Shown here in pieces: positions 1 to 9,439 of a DNA stretch of 64,000 nt. Origin of the DNA: Chryseobacterium sp. CY350 (lineage in GTDB: Bacteria; Bacteroidota; Bacteroidia; Flavobacteriales; Weeksellaceae); contig NZ_CP116034.1 in the NCBI RefSeq assembly GCF_027945075.1, positions 2,914,001 to 2,978,000 on the forward strand. The letters are read 5' to 3'. The notes beneath the pieces are model-generated. The model was not told the origin of the DNA, ran no database searches, and was given only the letters and a program-made list of their open reading frames with translations. The number at the start of each line of letters is the position of its first letter. The stretch's first letter is position 1. Position numbers and translations under genes: made by a program.

Positions 1-2
1 TA

Positions 3-113
3 AAATTCGGATCAAGAATGGATATATTCTTGCCTCTCGACACCGAAATAATCTGTAAGATTGGAGATAAAACCAAAGGCGGAATCGATGTGATTGCTAA
101 AATGAGAGATTAA
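3..113 (+). CDS. psd: Phosphatidylserine decarboxylase, C-terminal end (partial)
   Basis: Only the last 36 codons are present; the gene enters from the left edge. The residues GSRMDIFLPLDTEI followed by KIGDKTKGGIDVIAKM match the C-terminal part of bacterial phosphatidylserine decarboxylase, which converts phosphatidylserine to phosphatidylethanolamine at the membrane. In the family this segment follows the LGST processing site, which lies outside the window, so activity cannot be judged. A hairpin terminator follows 22 bases after the stop. The identification rests on a short stretch but the pattern is distinctive. Confidence 0.75.
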   Translation, partial: KFGSRMDIFLPLDTEIICKIGDKTKGGIDVIAKMRD

Positions 114-134
114 TATCAATACTGATAAATCAAT

Positions 135-160
135 AAAACCGCTTCGTAAGAGGCGGTTTT
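135..160 (+). terminator. Intrinsic terminator after psd
   Basis: An 8-bp perfect stem (AAAACCGC and GCGGTTTT) encloses a 10-base loop. It lies between convergent genes, so it may serve both strands, though the T-tract is short. Confidence 0.7.
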
Positions 161-287
161 ACTTTAATAAAAAACTTAAACATCTGAATTTTCAGAATGC
201 ATTGAATATTGAGGGAATATCAGTCTGTGTATTTCTTTATTTTTAATTATTTAAAATATTCTTAGCATTGAAAGCTTTCATCGAATA

Positions 288-809
288 TCACGGTTTCCAA
301 AAGGACCATACTGTTCCGTTAAATATTGCGAGCTGTCGCTTATTTTTATCATAAACCATCATTCCTGCACTTGGATTAACGATGTTAAGATGCGGACTCT
401 GAACTTTCGGCAAAACCATCGCTTTATCGCTATCTGCCAAAACGAAAATACCTGTTGAAGCGTCCGAAGAACTATTGACACCTATTGCAATTTTGGATGT
501 AGAAAGCTCAGTTTTGTCGTTTCCCTGAATTGACAGATCTGCCGTTCCTGTTGTATCAACAGAAAAATCAAACAAGGTATTTGTATCACTTAGAAGTTTA
601 ACTTTATGATCTGTCGTATCATAAAAAAGTGAACCCAATGTATTAATGCTACTTTTATCAGTGATGTAAGGTAGAATTAATCCCCGATTTTCCGTTTCTG
701 CAAATTCCAGAGAAACGGATGTGTTTGTTACTGATGGTTTGCCTATTGCAATCTGGCATTTAGCACTAAATACAGAGAGCAAAGCGAAAAAGGATATTAT
801 GTATTTCAT
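288..809 (-). CDS. Secreted protein with C-terminal GMMVYD module
   Basis: This 173-residue protein has an N-terminal signal peptide (about residues 1-18, ending AKCQ). I do not recognise a named family for the whole protein. The C-terminus, with GMMVYDKNKRQLAIFNG and a final WSFWKP, resembles the tails of many flavobacterial secreted proteins, and its neighbour upstream has the related element GMMVFDATNKCLKMY. It is the last of three minus-strand genes with gaps of 24 and 38 bases, so it is probably co-transcribed with them. No T9SS sorting domain is visible. Function is unknown; an extracellular structural or adhesion role is a guess. Confidence 0.7.
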   Translation of the reverse strand: MKYIISFFALLSVFSAKCQIAIGKPSVTNTSVSLEFAETENRGLILPYITDKSSINTLGSLFYDTTDHKVKLLSDTNTLFDFSVDTTGTADLSIQGNDKTELSTSKIAIGVNSSSDASTGIFVLADSDKAMVLPKVQSPHLNIVNPSAGMMVYDKNKRQLAIFNGTVWSFWKP

Positions 810-847
810 TTTTTTATCGTTTAGAAAAAATATTTACAGTTTATTTT

Positions 848-1690
848 TTAATCCGGACAAGTCTGTGTAGCCATACAGAACCACCCGAAAGTTGTCCCTC
901 CATCCGTAGAGGTGTACATTTTCAGGCATTTGTTTGTGGCATCAAATACCATCATTCCTTCTACGGGAGAAGTAATAACAAGAGTTACTCCGTCATCTGC
1001 AACAGGTACATTTGAGCTGTTAAATTTAACTCTGTTTGGAATGAAGGCCTTTGTTTTCGATTCTATTACAAGCCAGGCACCTTTACGGTTCATTGGCCAG
1101 TTATCCATGTTTGTAGTTCCTGCTCTTCCAAGAGATGTTATTCCTACTTTACTGTCTAATGTTGCGCCTGTGGTTATTGCCGGTTTGTAACACAGACAAC
1201 TTGTGCTTAAAGATACAATCACAGGTTCAGACACAGGACTGTAGCATGAGTTTGTAATGTCGTGGTAAACGGCATAATAGGTTCCCGAAGGAACAGCTGC
1301 TGCATTGCTAACCAAGTTTGAGGAATTTGGTATGACAGCTGTATGCCATTCCAGAATCGTTCCGGCAGGTGCCGTACCCGAAGTTAGTGATGTTAGGTTA
1401 AAGGTAGTAGAAGGACAAGTTCCTGTAACAACTTTTACTTTTGAGTATGGACTATAGCAAGCATTTACATTGTCGTAATAAACTGCATAGTATGTTCCTG
1501 CGCTTGCTGCGGCAGCTTGGGCAGATGTAATCACATTTGTAGAGGAGATAGGAATTGCATTATGCCACTCCAGGACGGTGCCTGTGGGCGGCGTACCTGT
1601 TACATGAGTATTCAAATTCACTGTTTGTGAAAAACCAAACACTGTAATAAACATCATGATAACAGAGAGTAAACGATGTATATTTTTCAT
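848..1690 (-). CDS. Secreted repeat protein (GTYYAVYxDxxNxCYSP modules)
   Basis: A 280-residue protein with a signal peptide (residues 1-22, ending GFSQ). It has two modules of about 65-70 residues (roughly 23-90 and 95-160). Each carries GT(V/I)LEWH near its start and GTYYAVY followed by CYSP near its end, as in Ig-like modules of flavobacterial surface proteins. The last 110 residues contain GMMVFDATNKCLKMY and end FCMATQTCPD. The same modules occur in the gene 24 bases upstream, and the tail resembles that of the gene downstream. Probably exported and part of a cell-surface or extracellular assembly. No catalytic motif is seen. Confidence 0.75.
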   Translation of the reverse strand: MKNIHRLLSVIMMFITVFGFSQTVNLNTHVTGTPPTGTVLEWHNAIPISSTNVITSAQAAAASAGTYYAVYYDNVNACYSPYSKVKVVTGTCPSTTFNLTSLTSGTAPAGTILEWHTAVIPNSSNLVSNAAAVPSGTYYAVYHDITNSCYSPVSEPVIVSLSTSCLCYKPAITTGATLDSKVGITSLGRAGTTNMDNWPMNRKGAWLVIESKTKAFIPNRVKFNSSNVPVADDGVTLVITSPVEGMMVFDATNKCLKMYTSTDGGTTFGWFCMATQTCPD

Positions 1691-1714
1691 ACTTCTGTTT
1701 CTTATTGTTAGTAT

Positions 1715-3148
1715 TTAGTTGATGACAGGAGCTGTGTTACCTGCATTACAGCAATTTGCAATAGTTACAACAACACCTGAAGATGCCGAGCTGTAACAAT
1801 TGTTTGTTGTATCACGATAGTAAGCATAATATGTACCTGCTGTTGTTACAGCTGTAGGAGTTGCCACTAGATTTCCTGCGGAAGGAGATGTAGCAGCAGT
1901 ATGCCATTCTAAAGCTGTACCCGTCGGTAGTGAAGTGCTTCCGGTGTAGGCATTATTTAAATTTACAGATGTTGCAGGACAAGTGTTTGAAAGTGCGGTA
2001 TTAACCGTTGGTATTGCAGTACAACATGCACCTTGTGCGACAGTAATGGTGGTAGAAGGTGAAGTACAGTCTGCATTGTTGGAATCGACGTACATAGCGT
2101 AGTAAGTTCCTGCAGTTGTAACTGCGGTAGGAGTAGACACAATATTCCCTAAAGAATCCAGATATCTTATCGTTACTCCGGCAGGCAAAGACCCGATAGC
2201 AACTCCGTTATAGTTGGCTGCAATATTGACGGAGGCAGCTCCGCATGCTAATGTGTAATTGGTACTGCTGTATGTTGGTGCAGACGTTGGTGCATTACAA
2301 AGGAAAATCACATCATTTACGCTACTGAATGTGCCTGCTGTAGAACCATAATCTACCGAAATACCGATGCCGTTATCTGTGGTAGAAGAAGTATTTATCG
2401 TATTATTAAATACGTTATCTGCTCCCAGATCTGAATTTAAACTGCTGTATAAGGCTGAATAATATCCCGACCACGGTTGTCCGGATTTGTATTTGAATGC
2501 CTCATATATTACACTTCCTGAAACGGTCTGCTGCGTACCCATTATATAATTCGGTGCAATTCCGCTTACAAAGCCTGGTCCACGGTCGCTGCTTCCCAAA
2601 AGAGTATCCCATCCCTGAGCTACTTTCACTTGTTGTCCTCCAGTCGGAATAGTTACTTCATAGCTGATAGTTAAATAATTATTTGGGCTAACATAATCAT
2701 ACGTTACTTTTAAACCATAAACTAAACCTGAAACGGTTTGTGAAAAGTTAATGACATGCTGAAAAGTGCTTCCGCTATTTGTACAGGCGCTTGATACTGG
2801 AGTTAAACTGGTTCCACCAAATGATGCATTTAAAGTTCCGGTATTGAATTTGGTAGTTCCGATCATCCAGACAATACCGTTTGTAGTACCGGGAACTGTA
2901 TTTGGCGAGAAACTAAATGACATGTCGCTATTAAAGATTTGTGGAGAGCCAAGACGGTAAACCTGTAGATTTCCTGCTCCTGATAGTAAAATTCTTAATC
3001 CATTGCTGGCATTAGTTCCTCCCGCAGTATTCATTATCGTAATATCATTGTAGTTGGTGGGAGTACAGGTCAACTGTGCTTTTATGGCTGTGCAAAAAAA
3101 CACAAGCATAAGAAAAAACACTTTGAGAAAAGTAAATCTTTGATTCAT
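1715..3148 (-). CDS. Secreted protein with Ig-like repeat modules
   Basis: A 477-residue protein with a signal peptide (about residues 1-24, ending AIKAQ). Residues 25-285 form a non-repetitive N-terminal domain that I do not recognise. Two modules follow (about 290-375 and 385-460), both with TAVTTAGTYYA, the second also with GTALEWHTAA and NNCYSSAS. The protein stops soon after NCCNAGNTAPVIN, without a T9SS C-terminal domain. In related proteins such a segment usually leads into another module, so it may be shortened at the C-terminus. It is the first gene of the three-gene minus-strand run. Confidence 0.75.
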   Translation of the reverse strand: MNQRFTFLKVFFLMLVFFCTAIKAQLTCTPTNYNDITIMNTAGGTNASNGLRILLSGAGNLQVYRLGSPQIFNSDMSFSFSPNTVPGTTNGIVWMIGTTKFNTGTLNASFGGTSLTPVSSACTNSGSTFQHVINFSQTVSGLVYGLKVTYDYVSPNNYLTISYEVTIPTGGQQVKVAQGWDTLLGSSDRGPGFVSGIAPNYIMGTQQTVSGSVIYEAFKYKSGQPWSGYYSALYSSLNSDLGADNVFNNTINTSSTTDNGIGISVDYGSTAGTFSSVNDVIFLCNAPTSAPTYSSTNYTLACGAASVNIAANYNGVAIGSLPAGVTIRYLDSLGNIVSTPTAVTTAGTYYAMYVDSNNADCTSPSTTITVAQGACCTAIPTVNTALSNTCPATSVNLNNAYTGSTSLPTGTALEWHTAATSPSAGNLVATPTAVTTAGTYYAYYRDTTNNCYSSASSGVVVTIANCCNAGNTAPVIN

Positions 3149-3381
3149 TGTTTAATTTTTAAAGTTGATAGAATGGTAATTGATCTTTCAGCACAGATCA
3201 GTTGTGCCAGAAAGTAGTTCTGGACTTCAAAGGAGAGTTCTATGGTTAATAGTTGTTTTTAAAGAGTCTTTTATGGAATTGTTATCATTTCATCATATCG
3301 CTGAATTAAGGATCATTTCATGTACTACGCATTTATGATCCCTATTTTCACCAATAAAAAATTTTTATAGAATGATAATAC

Positions 3382-3969
3382 TTAAGCTGTTGGCGGAGGA
3401 CGGGTGTGATTTTCCTGTTGAAAAACATCATCGCTACTATTTGAAAGTACCGTAAATATATTTTCAATTAAAAAGGCTGTGTGAATGAAAACTTGAATCT
3501 GTTTTATTGACTCAAAACCATATATTTTTTTATTTACGGGTAAAAACAGAGTTCCTGAATTACCGTTTTTAGCAAAAAAAGACATCGGCTCTGCAGGAGT
3601 ACTTTTAAAACATTCTGTAGTGACAGCAATATTTTTATTCTTTGCAACAGAAACCGTTTTTTTGATGTTGTTTTTAGCTAATTTAAAAACAATTGCAGAT
3701 TTTTTACTTCGTTTTCTGCTTATTGTTTTTGTTATTACACTTGCTTTTTCACCTTGAGAATAGATGAGTTGACTATTGTAAATTATTGTTCCCTCAGAAA
3801 TGTAGATCTCTGTTTTATTTGACAGATGAACATTGTTGGAATCACTGGCTTCAATAGGAATATTATTGTAAGCAGATATAGATATTGGAAGAAAAAAAAA
3901 TAAAAACAGCAAAGATCCTACTGTCGTGAAGACAGGTAAGTTTTTGCTGTTTTTTCTCTTTCTCATCAT
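3382..3969 (-). CDS. Hypothetical signal-bearing protein ending RPPPTA
   Basis: This 195-residue protein starts with a basic stretch (MMRKRKNSK) and one hydrophobic segment at about residues 12-34, which could be a signal peptide or membrane anchor. The middle is Lys/Ser-rich with a basic patch (SRKRSKKS), and a second moderately hydrophobic stretch lies near residues 155-175. The C-terminus is HTRPPPTA. I recognise no family. The Pro-Pro-Pro-X-Ala ending is shared with the small protein at 58981-59283. It is separated from the downstream secreted-repeat run by 233 bases, so it may be its own unit. Function unknown. Confidence 0.6.
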   Translation of the reverse strand: MMRKRKNSKNLPVFTTVGSLLFLFFFLPISISAYNNIPIEASDSNNVHLSNKTEIYISEGTIIYNSQLIYSQGEKASVITKTISRKRSKKSAIVFKLAKNNIKKTVSVAKNKNIAVTTECFKSTPAEPMSFFAKNGNSGTLFLPVNKKIYGFESIKQIQVFIHTAFLIENIFTVLSNSSDDVFQQENHTRPPPTA

Positions 3970-4338
3970 TTTAGTTTTAAGTTAGTTTCGAAATTATTAG
4001 TTTGATTCAAAATGATTTTAACTTTTACGTTAGATATTGTTGTTTTAATTAGAATATCTTAAATCATAGTGGGATATTTTTACAATATTATAAACAAATT
4101 AGCTCTGTAGAAAGTGTATTATGTGTGAAATTCTGAAAATGTATCTAGAAAATGTCCTTATATAATGATATTTTCAGAATTAGCAATTTAGTGATCAATG
4201 ATGATTAAATATCTGTTATTCAGAGTTTTAATCATTTTGAGAGCTGTGTGAATTTCGGAAATCTTCACATCAAAATATCAATTTCAATTCCCTACCTTTA
4301 CAGTTACTCGCAGCTATATAAACTATAAAGATCAACCT
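3970..4338. other. AT-rich intergenic region between divergent genes
   Basis: 369 bases between the minus-strand gene ending at 3969 and the regulator starting at 4339. It presumably holds both promoters, but no clear TAnnTTTG box was found; TACCTTTA at 4293-4300 is the nearest match for the plus strand. The only clear structure is the inverted repeat at 4129-4181. Confidence 0.5.
4129..4181. repeat. 12-bp perfect inverted repeat, possible operator
   Basis: AATTCTGAAAAT at 4129-4140 is matched by its exact reverse complement ATTTTCAGAATT at 4170-4181, with 29 bases between. It sits in the divergent intergenic region upstream of an AraC-type regulator gene. No T-tract follows, so it does not look like a terminator. 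A regulator-binding site is an inference. Confidence 0.4.
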
Positions 4339-6003
4339 ATGAAATGCCTACTCATATTCTTATGTCTGATGTGCCATATAGCATATTCTCAGCAAAATGA
4401 TGAAAAGATTTCGGGGAATTCAATTGTAGTTGTTGATGTCAAAAAGGTTATTGAAAATGCCAGAAAACTGTCATCAGAAAATCCTTATGAAACCATAAAA
4501 TTAGCAAAGACGGCATATCGAAATTCAAAACAGATCAATTGCGGTGAAGGAATACTTGAAAGCAATGATCTTATCATGAATGGATATTATGACATAGGAA
4601 GATATAAAGATGTTATAGAGCAGGGAACGGAAGCAGAAAAATACGCACAAGAAATTGAAGATCAAGAGAATCTTTCAGGAATTCATCTCCTTTTGGGTTT
4701 ATCTTATAATGAGCTGGGTTTTAGTGATGAAAGTCTTAAACATCTTAAAAAAGCTTTAGAAGCTACAGAAAAAATAAACTCTAAAAATGGTAAACTCTAT
4801 AAAAAATCTCTCATTAATAATGGTTTAGCAAGTCGTTTGCTTCAGGTGAAAGGCTCCGGAGATTCCGTGGTTTATTATCAGAATAAAAGTCTTGAAAATG
4901 TTCAAAATATTAACAATGATAAGGAATATTCTGAAAGAAAAAATTCTGCGTTGGCACTGATTTATCTCAATTTTGGTAAAGCGAATAATGTACTGCACAA
5001 GACCAACGATTCGGAAAAGTATTTTTTGAAATCTCTCGACATTCTTAAAGATAGAAATTATGTAAAAAATAAACTGCTCGAAGCTTCTGTGTACAACGAA
5101 CTTTCCAAACTTTATTATGGTCAGAAAAAATATGAGTAATCACTCTTTTATGCTGAAAAAGCAGAAATTCTAGGAAAGCAAATCGGTTCTCCATATCTAA
5201 AAAGAGATATTTATAAATCTTTAGTTGAGTCAAATCTTGCAACTTTGCGCGGCGAGAGTGATGCAAGATATATGGATTTATTCATCAAGCTGAATGACAG
5301 TATTGAAAATGCAGAGTACAGTAGCATCAATGCTCTAGCGAAAACTCTAACAGAAAAACAAGCCTCAGATAATTTACGTGATAACAGAAAATTAGGACTA
5401 ATTATTGTCGCAGGTTTGTTTTTTTTAGCACTATTGACCGGGTTTTTTTATAAAAGGAATCAAGATAAACTGCATGAAAAATATCAGACTATTATCAGAA
5501 ATTTAGAATCTGAAAAAACTGATAGCAATAAAAGTCACATCAGAAATCCTACTGATAAAACTCTTATCATAACAGATCATACGGCGCATATTTTATTAGA
5601 AAAACTCAACAAATTTGAACAATCAAAAAAATTTTTACAAAAGGATGTTACTCGCGTATATTTAGCCAATCTTCTTCATACAAATACTAAATATTTGTCG
5701 GAGATCATTCGTCTGCATACAGGTAAAAACTTCAATAATTACATTAATGGTTTGAGGATTCAGTACATCGTAGAAAAGCTTAATGAAGATCCGAAATACA
5801 GAGAGTACAAGATCAGTTATCTTGCAGAGGAAAGCGGTTTTGCTTCAAGAGAAATTTTTGCAATTACATTTAAGAGAGAAATGGAAGTCAGTCCGTCTTA
5901 TTTTATATCAATCTGCTCGATGGCAAAAAGGAGACGGAATCACCGTTTGATTAAGATAATTTCCGTACAATTTCTGAAAAGAAAACTAAAATTAAATAAG
6001 TGA
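4339..6003 (+). pseudogene. TPR-domain AraC-family regulator interrupted by one in-frame TAA
   Basis: One continuous frame of 555 codons broken only by TAA at 5137-5139 (codon 267). Before the stop are a signal-like N-terminus (residues 1-17) and TPR-like helices. Directly after it the frame reads SLFYAEKAEILGKQ, which completes a TPR begun by YYGQKKYE. Then come a membrane segment (about residues 353-373, LGLIIVAGLFFLALLTGF) and a C-terminal AraC-type helix-turn-helix domain (about 430-535, with YLANLLHTNTKYLSEIIR and ISYLAEESGFAS). Flavobacteria have many such membrane-bound TPR-AraC regulators of about 550 residues. As read, only the TPR half would be made, unless the stop is read through, is a sequencing error, or the second half restarts near 5245. 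A single base change would restore the gene. Confidence 0.8.
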
Positions 6004-6044
6004 TTATTGTAATTTCATGGAAGATAAATTTTGCCAGACTTAGC

Positions 6045-6392
6045 TTATTTGATGTGCATTTTAACTTCGCTGATCAAACGTAAAATAAATTCTACAGGCA
6101 AATCTTCTTCTTCATTAATCAAGAATATTTTAAACTTTTTTCTGCCTTCAGAAAGCAACTCCGGATAATCAAGCCGATCACCGTGATAGAAACTAACATA
6201 ATGTTTTTTATGCTTTTTGCTGTAATAGAAATAGCACAGCATCTTTTTTTTATACTTGAAAAATGGCAGCCCAAAACTCAGTGTTTCCGTTATGTTCGCG
6301 GTGTCGGAATCTAAAATTTTCTGTCTTAAAAACAAAAGAGTACTTCGTTCAGGCTCGTTTATTCTGAAGAAGTACTCTTGTATAGGATTCAT
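6045..6392 (-). CDS. DUF1801 domain protein
   Basis: A 115-residue cytosolic protein matching the DUF1801 (YdhG-like) family: an N-terminal helical part (NPIQEYFFRINEPERSTLLFLRQKIL), the GLPFFKYKKKMLCYFYYSKKH core and the YVSFYHGDRL segment. The biochemical role of the family is not established. It starts 20 bases after the stop of the ABC transporter gene on the same strand, so it is probably the second gene of that operon. No signal peptide or membrane segment. Confidence 0.8.
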   Translation of the reverse strand: MNPIQEYFFRINEPERSTLLFLRQKILDSDTANITETLSFGLPFFKYKKKMLCYFYYSKKHKKHYVSFYHGDRLDYPELLSEGRKKFKIFLINEEEDLPVEFILRLISEVKMHIK

Positions 6393-6412
6393 TTTAAATA
6401 AATTAAAAAGAT

Positions 6413-8251
6413 TTAATCAAAATTTTGCAGCTCTACGAGCTTGTGGTAAGTTCCGCGTTTTAAAATAAGATCCTGGTGGGTTCCTTGTTCCATAATATCA
6501 CCTTTTTCCATGACTACGATCCAGTCGGCTTTCTGAATGGTTGAAAGTCGGTGGGCAATGACTAATGACGTTCTATTTTCCATCATTTTTTCAAGCGCAT
6601 CTTGTACAAATTTTTCAGATTCTGTATCTAAAGCAGAGGTTGCTTCGTCTAAAATCATGATGGGCGGGTTTTTAAGAACTGCTCTTGCGATAGAAACTCT
6701 TTGCTTCTGTCCGCCCGAAAGTTTACCGCCATCATCACCAATATTGGTATCATAACCATTCGGAAGTTGGGTGATGAATAGATCTGCATTTGCTATTTTG
6801 GCAGCAGCAATTACTTCGTCTCTAGAAGCTTCCGGTTTACCCATCAGAATATTGTTGTAAACCGTATCATTGAAAAGAACGGATTCCTGAGTCACCATTC
6901 CCAGTAATTTTCTGTATTCCGTTAGTTTTAAATGTTTAATGTTAGTTTCGTCAATTAAAATTTCACCTTCAGAAACATCATAAAATCTTGCCAGAAGATT
7001 GGCGATAGTCGTTTTTCCGCTTCCGCTTTGTCCTACTAAGGCAACGGTTTTTCCTTTTGGTATCTTTAAATTGAAATTTTTAAGAATCAGATTAGATTTA
7101 TCGTAATAAAAACCAATGTCTTTGAATTCGATATGCGCTTCAAGATTTGAGATCGAAACCGGCTCTGCGACTTCCTCGATCTTTACATCTGCTTCAAGAA
7201 TTTCCAAAACTCTCGTTAAAGAAGCTTCTCCTTTCTGAATATTTGAGATAGATGACGACAGACTTTTCATAGGAGGCAAAATCTGAAAAAACATTCCTAA
7301 AAATACAAGGAAATCTTCTGGCGAAATACTTCGTTCTACAATGATCTGTTTTCCACCATACCATGCAATAATAAGGAAAGTGATAGATCCCAAAAACTCA
7401 CTCATGGGCGATGCCAATTCTTTTTTTCTACCAAGACTGATGGAACTGTTGATCCATTTCTGCATAGAAGTCATGAAGCGGTTGTCCATTATTTTTTCTG
7501 CACTGAAGATTTTAATCACCTTTGATGATTTCAGCGTTTCGTCTACGATAGAAAAGATAGTTCCCATTTCGTTTTGGGCTTCCTGAGAATCTTTTTTAAG
7601 GCTTTTTCCTATTAATGCGATCAGCGTCCCCATCACAGGAAGTACCAATAGAGAAAAAAGCGTCATTTCGGGACTTAACCAGAAAAGCGTGATCAATGTA
7701 CTGATAAGCATAAAAGGTGCATTGATAAGATCTACAAGGCTTCCCAATATGTTGCCTTCTACTTCGCCTACATCATTAGACATACGAGACATCATATCTC
7801 CTTTTCTGCTCTCCGTAAAAAAAGATACCGGCAGAGACAAAATCTTGCGATACATTGCACCACGAAGATCTTTTGTAACCCCGACACGATAATTGATCAG
7901 CAAATAAGATCCTAAATATCTGAAAATATTTCTCAGCAAAAACATGACGGCAGTAATTACACAGAGCCACGCCAAAACATTTAGAGAGCCATAATGTGTA
8001 ACCAGATTCTGTACCGTATAATTGGCATATTCTTTTAAATAAGAAAATAGATCTACAAGATCACCCGAATATACCGGTTCAGCTTTATATGCAGTAGGCT
8101 TTATTGTGCCAAAAAGCATACCTAAAACCGGAAGAATAGCTCCTAAAGATGCAATCTGAAAAAAAGAATACAACAGATTGAAAAGTAAACTTCCGTAGAT
8201 ATATTTCTGATGAGGTCTGGCGAATTTCAGTATTTTTTTATATTCGTTCAT
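6413..8251 (-). CDS. ABC exporter, fused permease and ATPase (MsbA-like)
   Basis: A 612-residue half-transporter. Residues about 15-330 form the six-helix exporter membrane domain; about 370-610 form the nucleotide-binding domain, with Walker A GQSGSGKTT, signature LSGGQKQR, Walker B IMILDEATSALD and switch His in AHRLST. All ATPase motifs are intact. It would work as a homodimer in the inner membrane. Homologues include MsbA (lipid A flipping) and other lipid or drug exporters; the substrate cannot be told from sequence alone. A TAATTTTG box lies 17 bases before the start codon, and the DUF1801 gene follows in the same transcript. Confidence 0.9.
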   Translation of the reverse strand: MNEYKKILKFARPHQKYIYGSLLFNLLYSFFQIASLGAILPVLGMLFGTIKPTAYKAEPVYSGDLVDLFSYLKEYANYTVQNLVTHYGSLNVLAWLCVITAVMFLLRNIFRYLGSYLLINYRVGVTKDLRGAMYRKILSLPVSFFTESRKGDMMSRMSNDVGEVEGNILGSLVDLINAPFMLISTLITLFWLSPEMTLFSLLVLPVMGTLIALIGKSLKKDSQEAQNEMGTIFSIVDETLKSSKVIKIFSAEKIMDNRFMTSMQKWINSSISLGRKKELASPMSEFLGSITFLIIAWYGGKQIIVERSISPEDFLVFLGMFFQILPPMKSLSSSISNIQKGEASLTRVLEILEADVKIEEVAEPVSISNLEAHIEFKDIGFYYDKSNLILKNFNLKIPKGKTVALVGQSGSGKTTIANLLARFYDVSEGEILIDETNIKHLKLTEYRKLLGMVTQESVLFNDTVYNNILMGKPEASRDEVIAAAKIANADLFITQLPNGYDTNIGDDGGKLSGGQKQRVSIARAVLKNPPIMILDEATSALDTESEKFVQDALEKMMENRTSLVIAHRLSTIQKADWIVVMEKGDIMEQGTHQDLILKRGTYHKLVELQNFD

Positions 8252-8268
8252 TCAATAAAATTGGATAG

Positions 8269-8276
8269 CAAAATTA
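8269..8276 (-). promoter_or_regulatory. -7 box of the ABC exporter gene
   Basis: TAATTTTG on the minus strand fits TAnnTTTG and leaves 17 bases to the start codon. Confidence 0.4.
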
Positions 8277-8301
8277 ATTAAAATATTATGAAGAGACGTT
8301 T

Positions 8302-9225
8302 TTAATTAAATTTTACTTTATCGTTGTATTTCGGATTAAAGTTCTTCGGACTTAGTTTCTCCAAAGTTTTTCCAAAATTATTGATGATCTGCGTAAGATT
8401 TTCCAGATCAACAATCGTCATATCGTCATTCACCTGATGATAATGCTTTATTTTGCTCATATCGGCAGTTGATATAGAGTGCGCGATGATCTTTTTCTTT
8501 ACAAAACTTACATTGTCTGATCTGTAGAATAATTGCTCAGATGCATAAGGATCAGGATATATTTTCAGACCATTTTCTGCATGATCATTAAAAAGCTCAT
8601 CAAGATCCGAGAACTCATCGCCTGTGATGAACACTGCGTTTTTTCCAAATTCGGATTCTGTGGCTACCATTTCGAAGTTAAAAAGTGCAGAAAGATTGCT
8701 GTAAATTTTATCTAATTTTTTATCGGCAGTGATGGCAGTAGACCCAAGCATTCCTTTTTCTTCACCGTTGAATGCCATATAAACCATTGAGAATTCGGGT
8801 TTTTTATTTTTAAAATACTCAGCAATTCCTATTAAAGTGGTAATACCGCTTGCATCATCGTCTGCACCATTATAAATATTATCTCCCGGTTTTTTGTTCG
8901 TTCCGATATGATCAAAATGTCCGGAGAAACCTAAGGTTTTCTCAGATTTACCTTTTTTGATTCCACAAACATTGTAGACCGTTTGTCCTTTATAATCAAA
9001 TGGAACGAGATAAGAATCTCCCACACAGTATTCCAGATTGTTTTCTTTGAATAATTTGGCGATATAATTTGCGGCATAATCATTTTCCGGAGTTCCTATT
9101 TCGCGTCCTTTCATTTCGTCGGAAGCTAGCGTAGAGAGAATGGTTTTTACATTCTCAGAAGATACTTGCTGTGCAAAGGTGGCAACGGATAGTAATGATA
9201 AAAAGAGATAGGTGATCTTTTTCAT
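8302..9225 (-). CDS. Secreted M28-family metallopeptidase
   Basis: A 307-residue protein with a signal peptide (residues 1-18, ending TFAQ). It has the M28 zinc-peptidase pattern: GHFDHIG with the first His ligand, NGADDDASG with the bridging Asp, FNGEEKGMLGS with the catalytic Glu pair, and a late His in IIAHSIST. Members are co-catalytic two-zinc aminopeptidases or carboxypeptidases; this one would act in the periplasm or outside the cell. No sorting domain is present. It lies between the ABC exporter and DUF4293 genes, both on the same strand, but gaps of 50 and over 200 bases suggest separate transcription. Confidence 0.88.
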   Translation of the reverse strand: MKKITYLFLSLLSVATFAQQVSSENVKTILSTLASDEMKGREIGTPENDYAANYIAKLFKENNLEYCVGDSYLVPFDYKGQTVYNVCGIKKGKSEKTLGFSGHFDHIGTNKKPGDNIYNGADDDASGITTLIGIAEYFKNKKPEFSMVYMAFNGEEKGMLGSTAITADKKLDKIYSNLSALFNFEMVATESEFGKNAVFITGDEFSDLDELFNDHAENGLKIYPDPYASEQLFYRSDNVSFVKKKIIAHSISTADMSKIKHYHQVNDDMTIVDLENLTQIINNFGKTLEKLSPKNFNPKYNDKVKFN

Positions 9226-9380
9226 AATGTAGAATTATTTTTGTTGAATTTGTCGCAGTTTTTAATGAAATGTTTCATATTTAAAAATTATACTTTACGT
9301 ATAAATCTTCTGCATTATATATGACAAATTTAAAATAAAACTTAAACATCTGTACTTATATGATCAATATGTTGCTGTTA

Positions 9381-9413
9381 AAAATAAAAAACAGCTCCTT
9401 TGCAGAAGCTGTT
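9381..9413 (-). terminator. Intrinsic terminator after the DUF4293 gene
   Basis: On the minus strand a 7-bp stem (AACAGCT and AGCTGTT, 9413 to 9390) is followed by TTTTTATTTT. Confidence 0.7.
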
Positions 9414-9439
9414 CTTACTCAAAAAAAATCATTGTCAGG

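Noticed and set aside
269..280. 12-bp palindrome TGAAAGCTTTCA before the stop of the gene at 288
   Set aside because: A hairpin with no loop and no T-tract; likely chance in AT-rich DNA.
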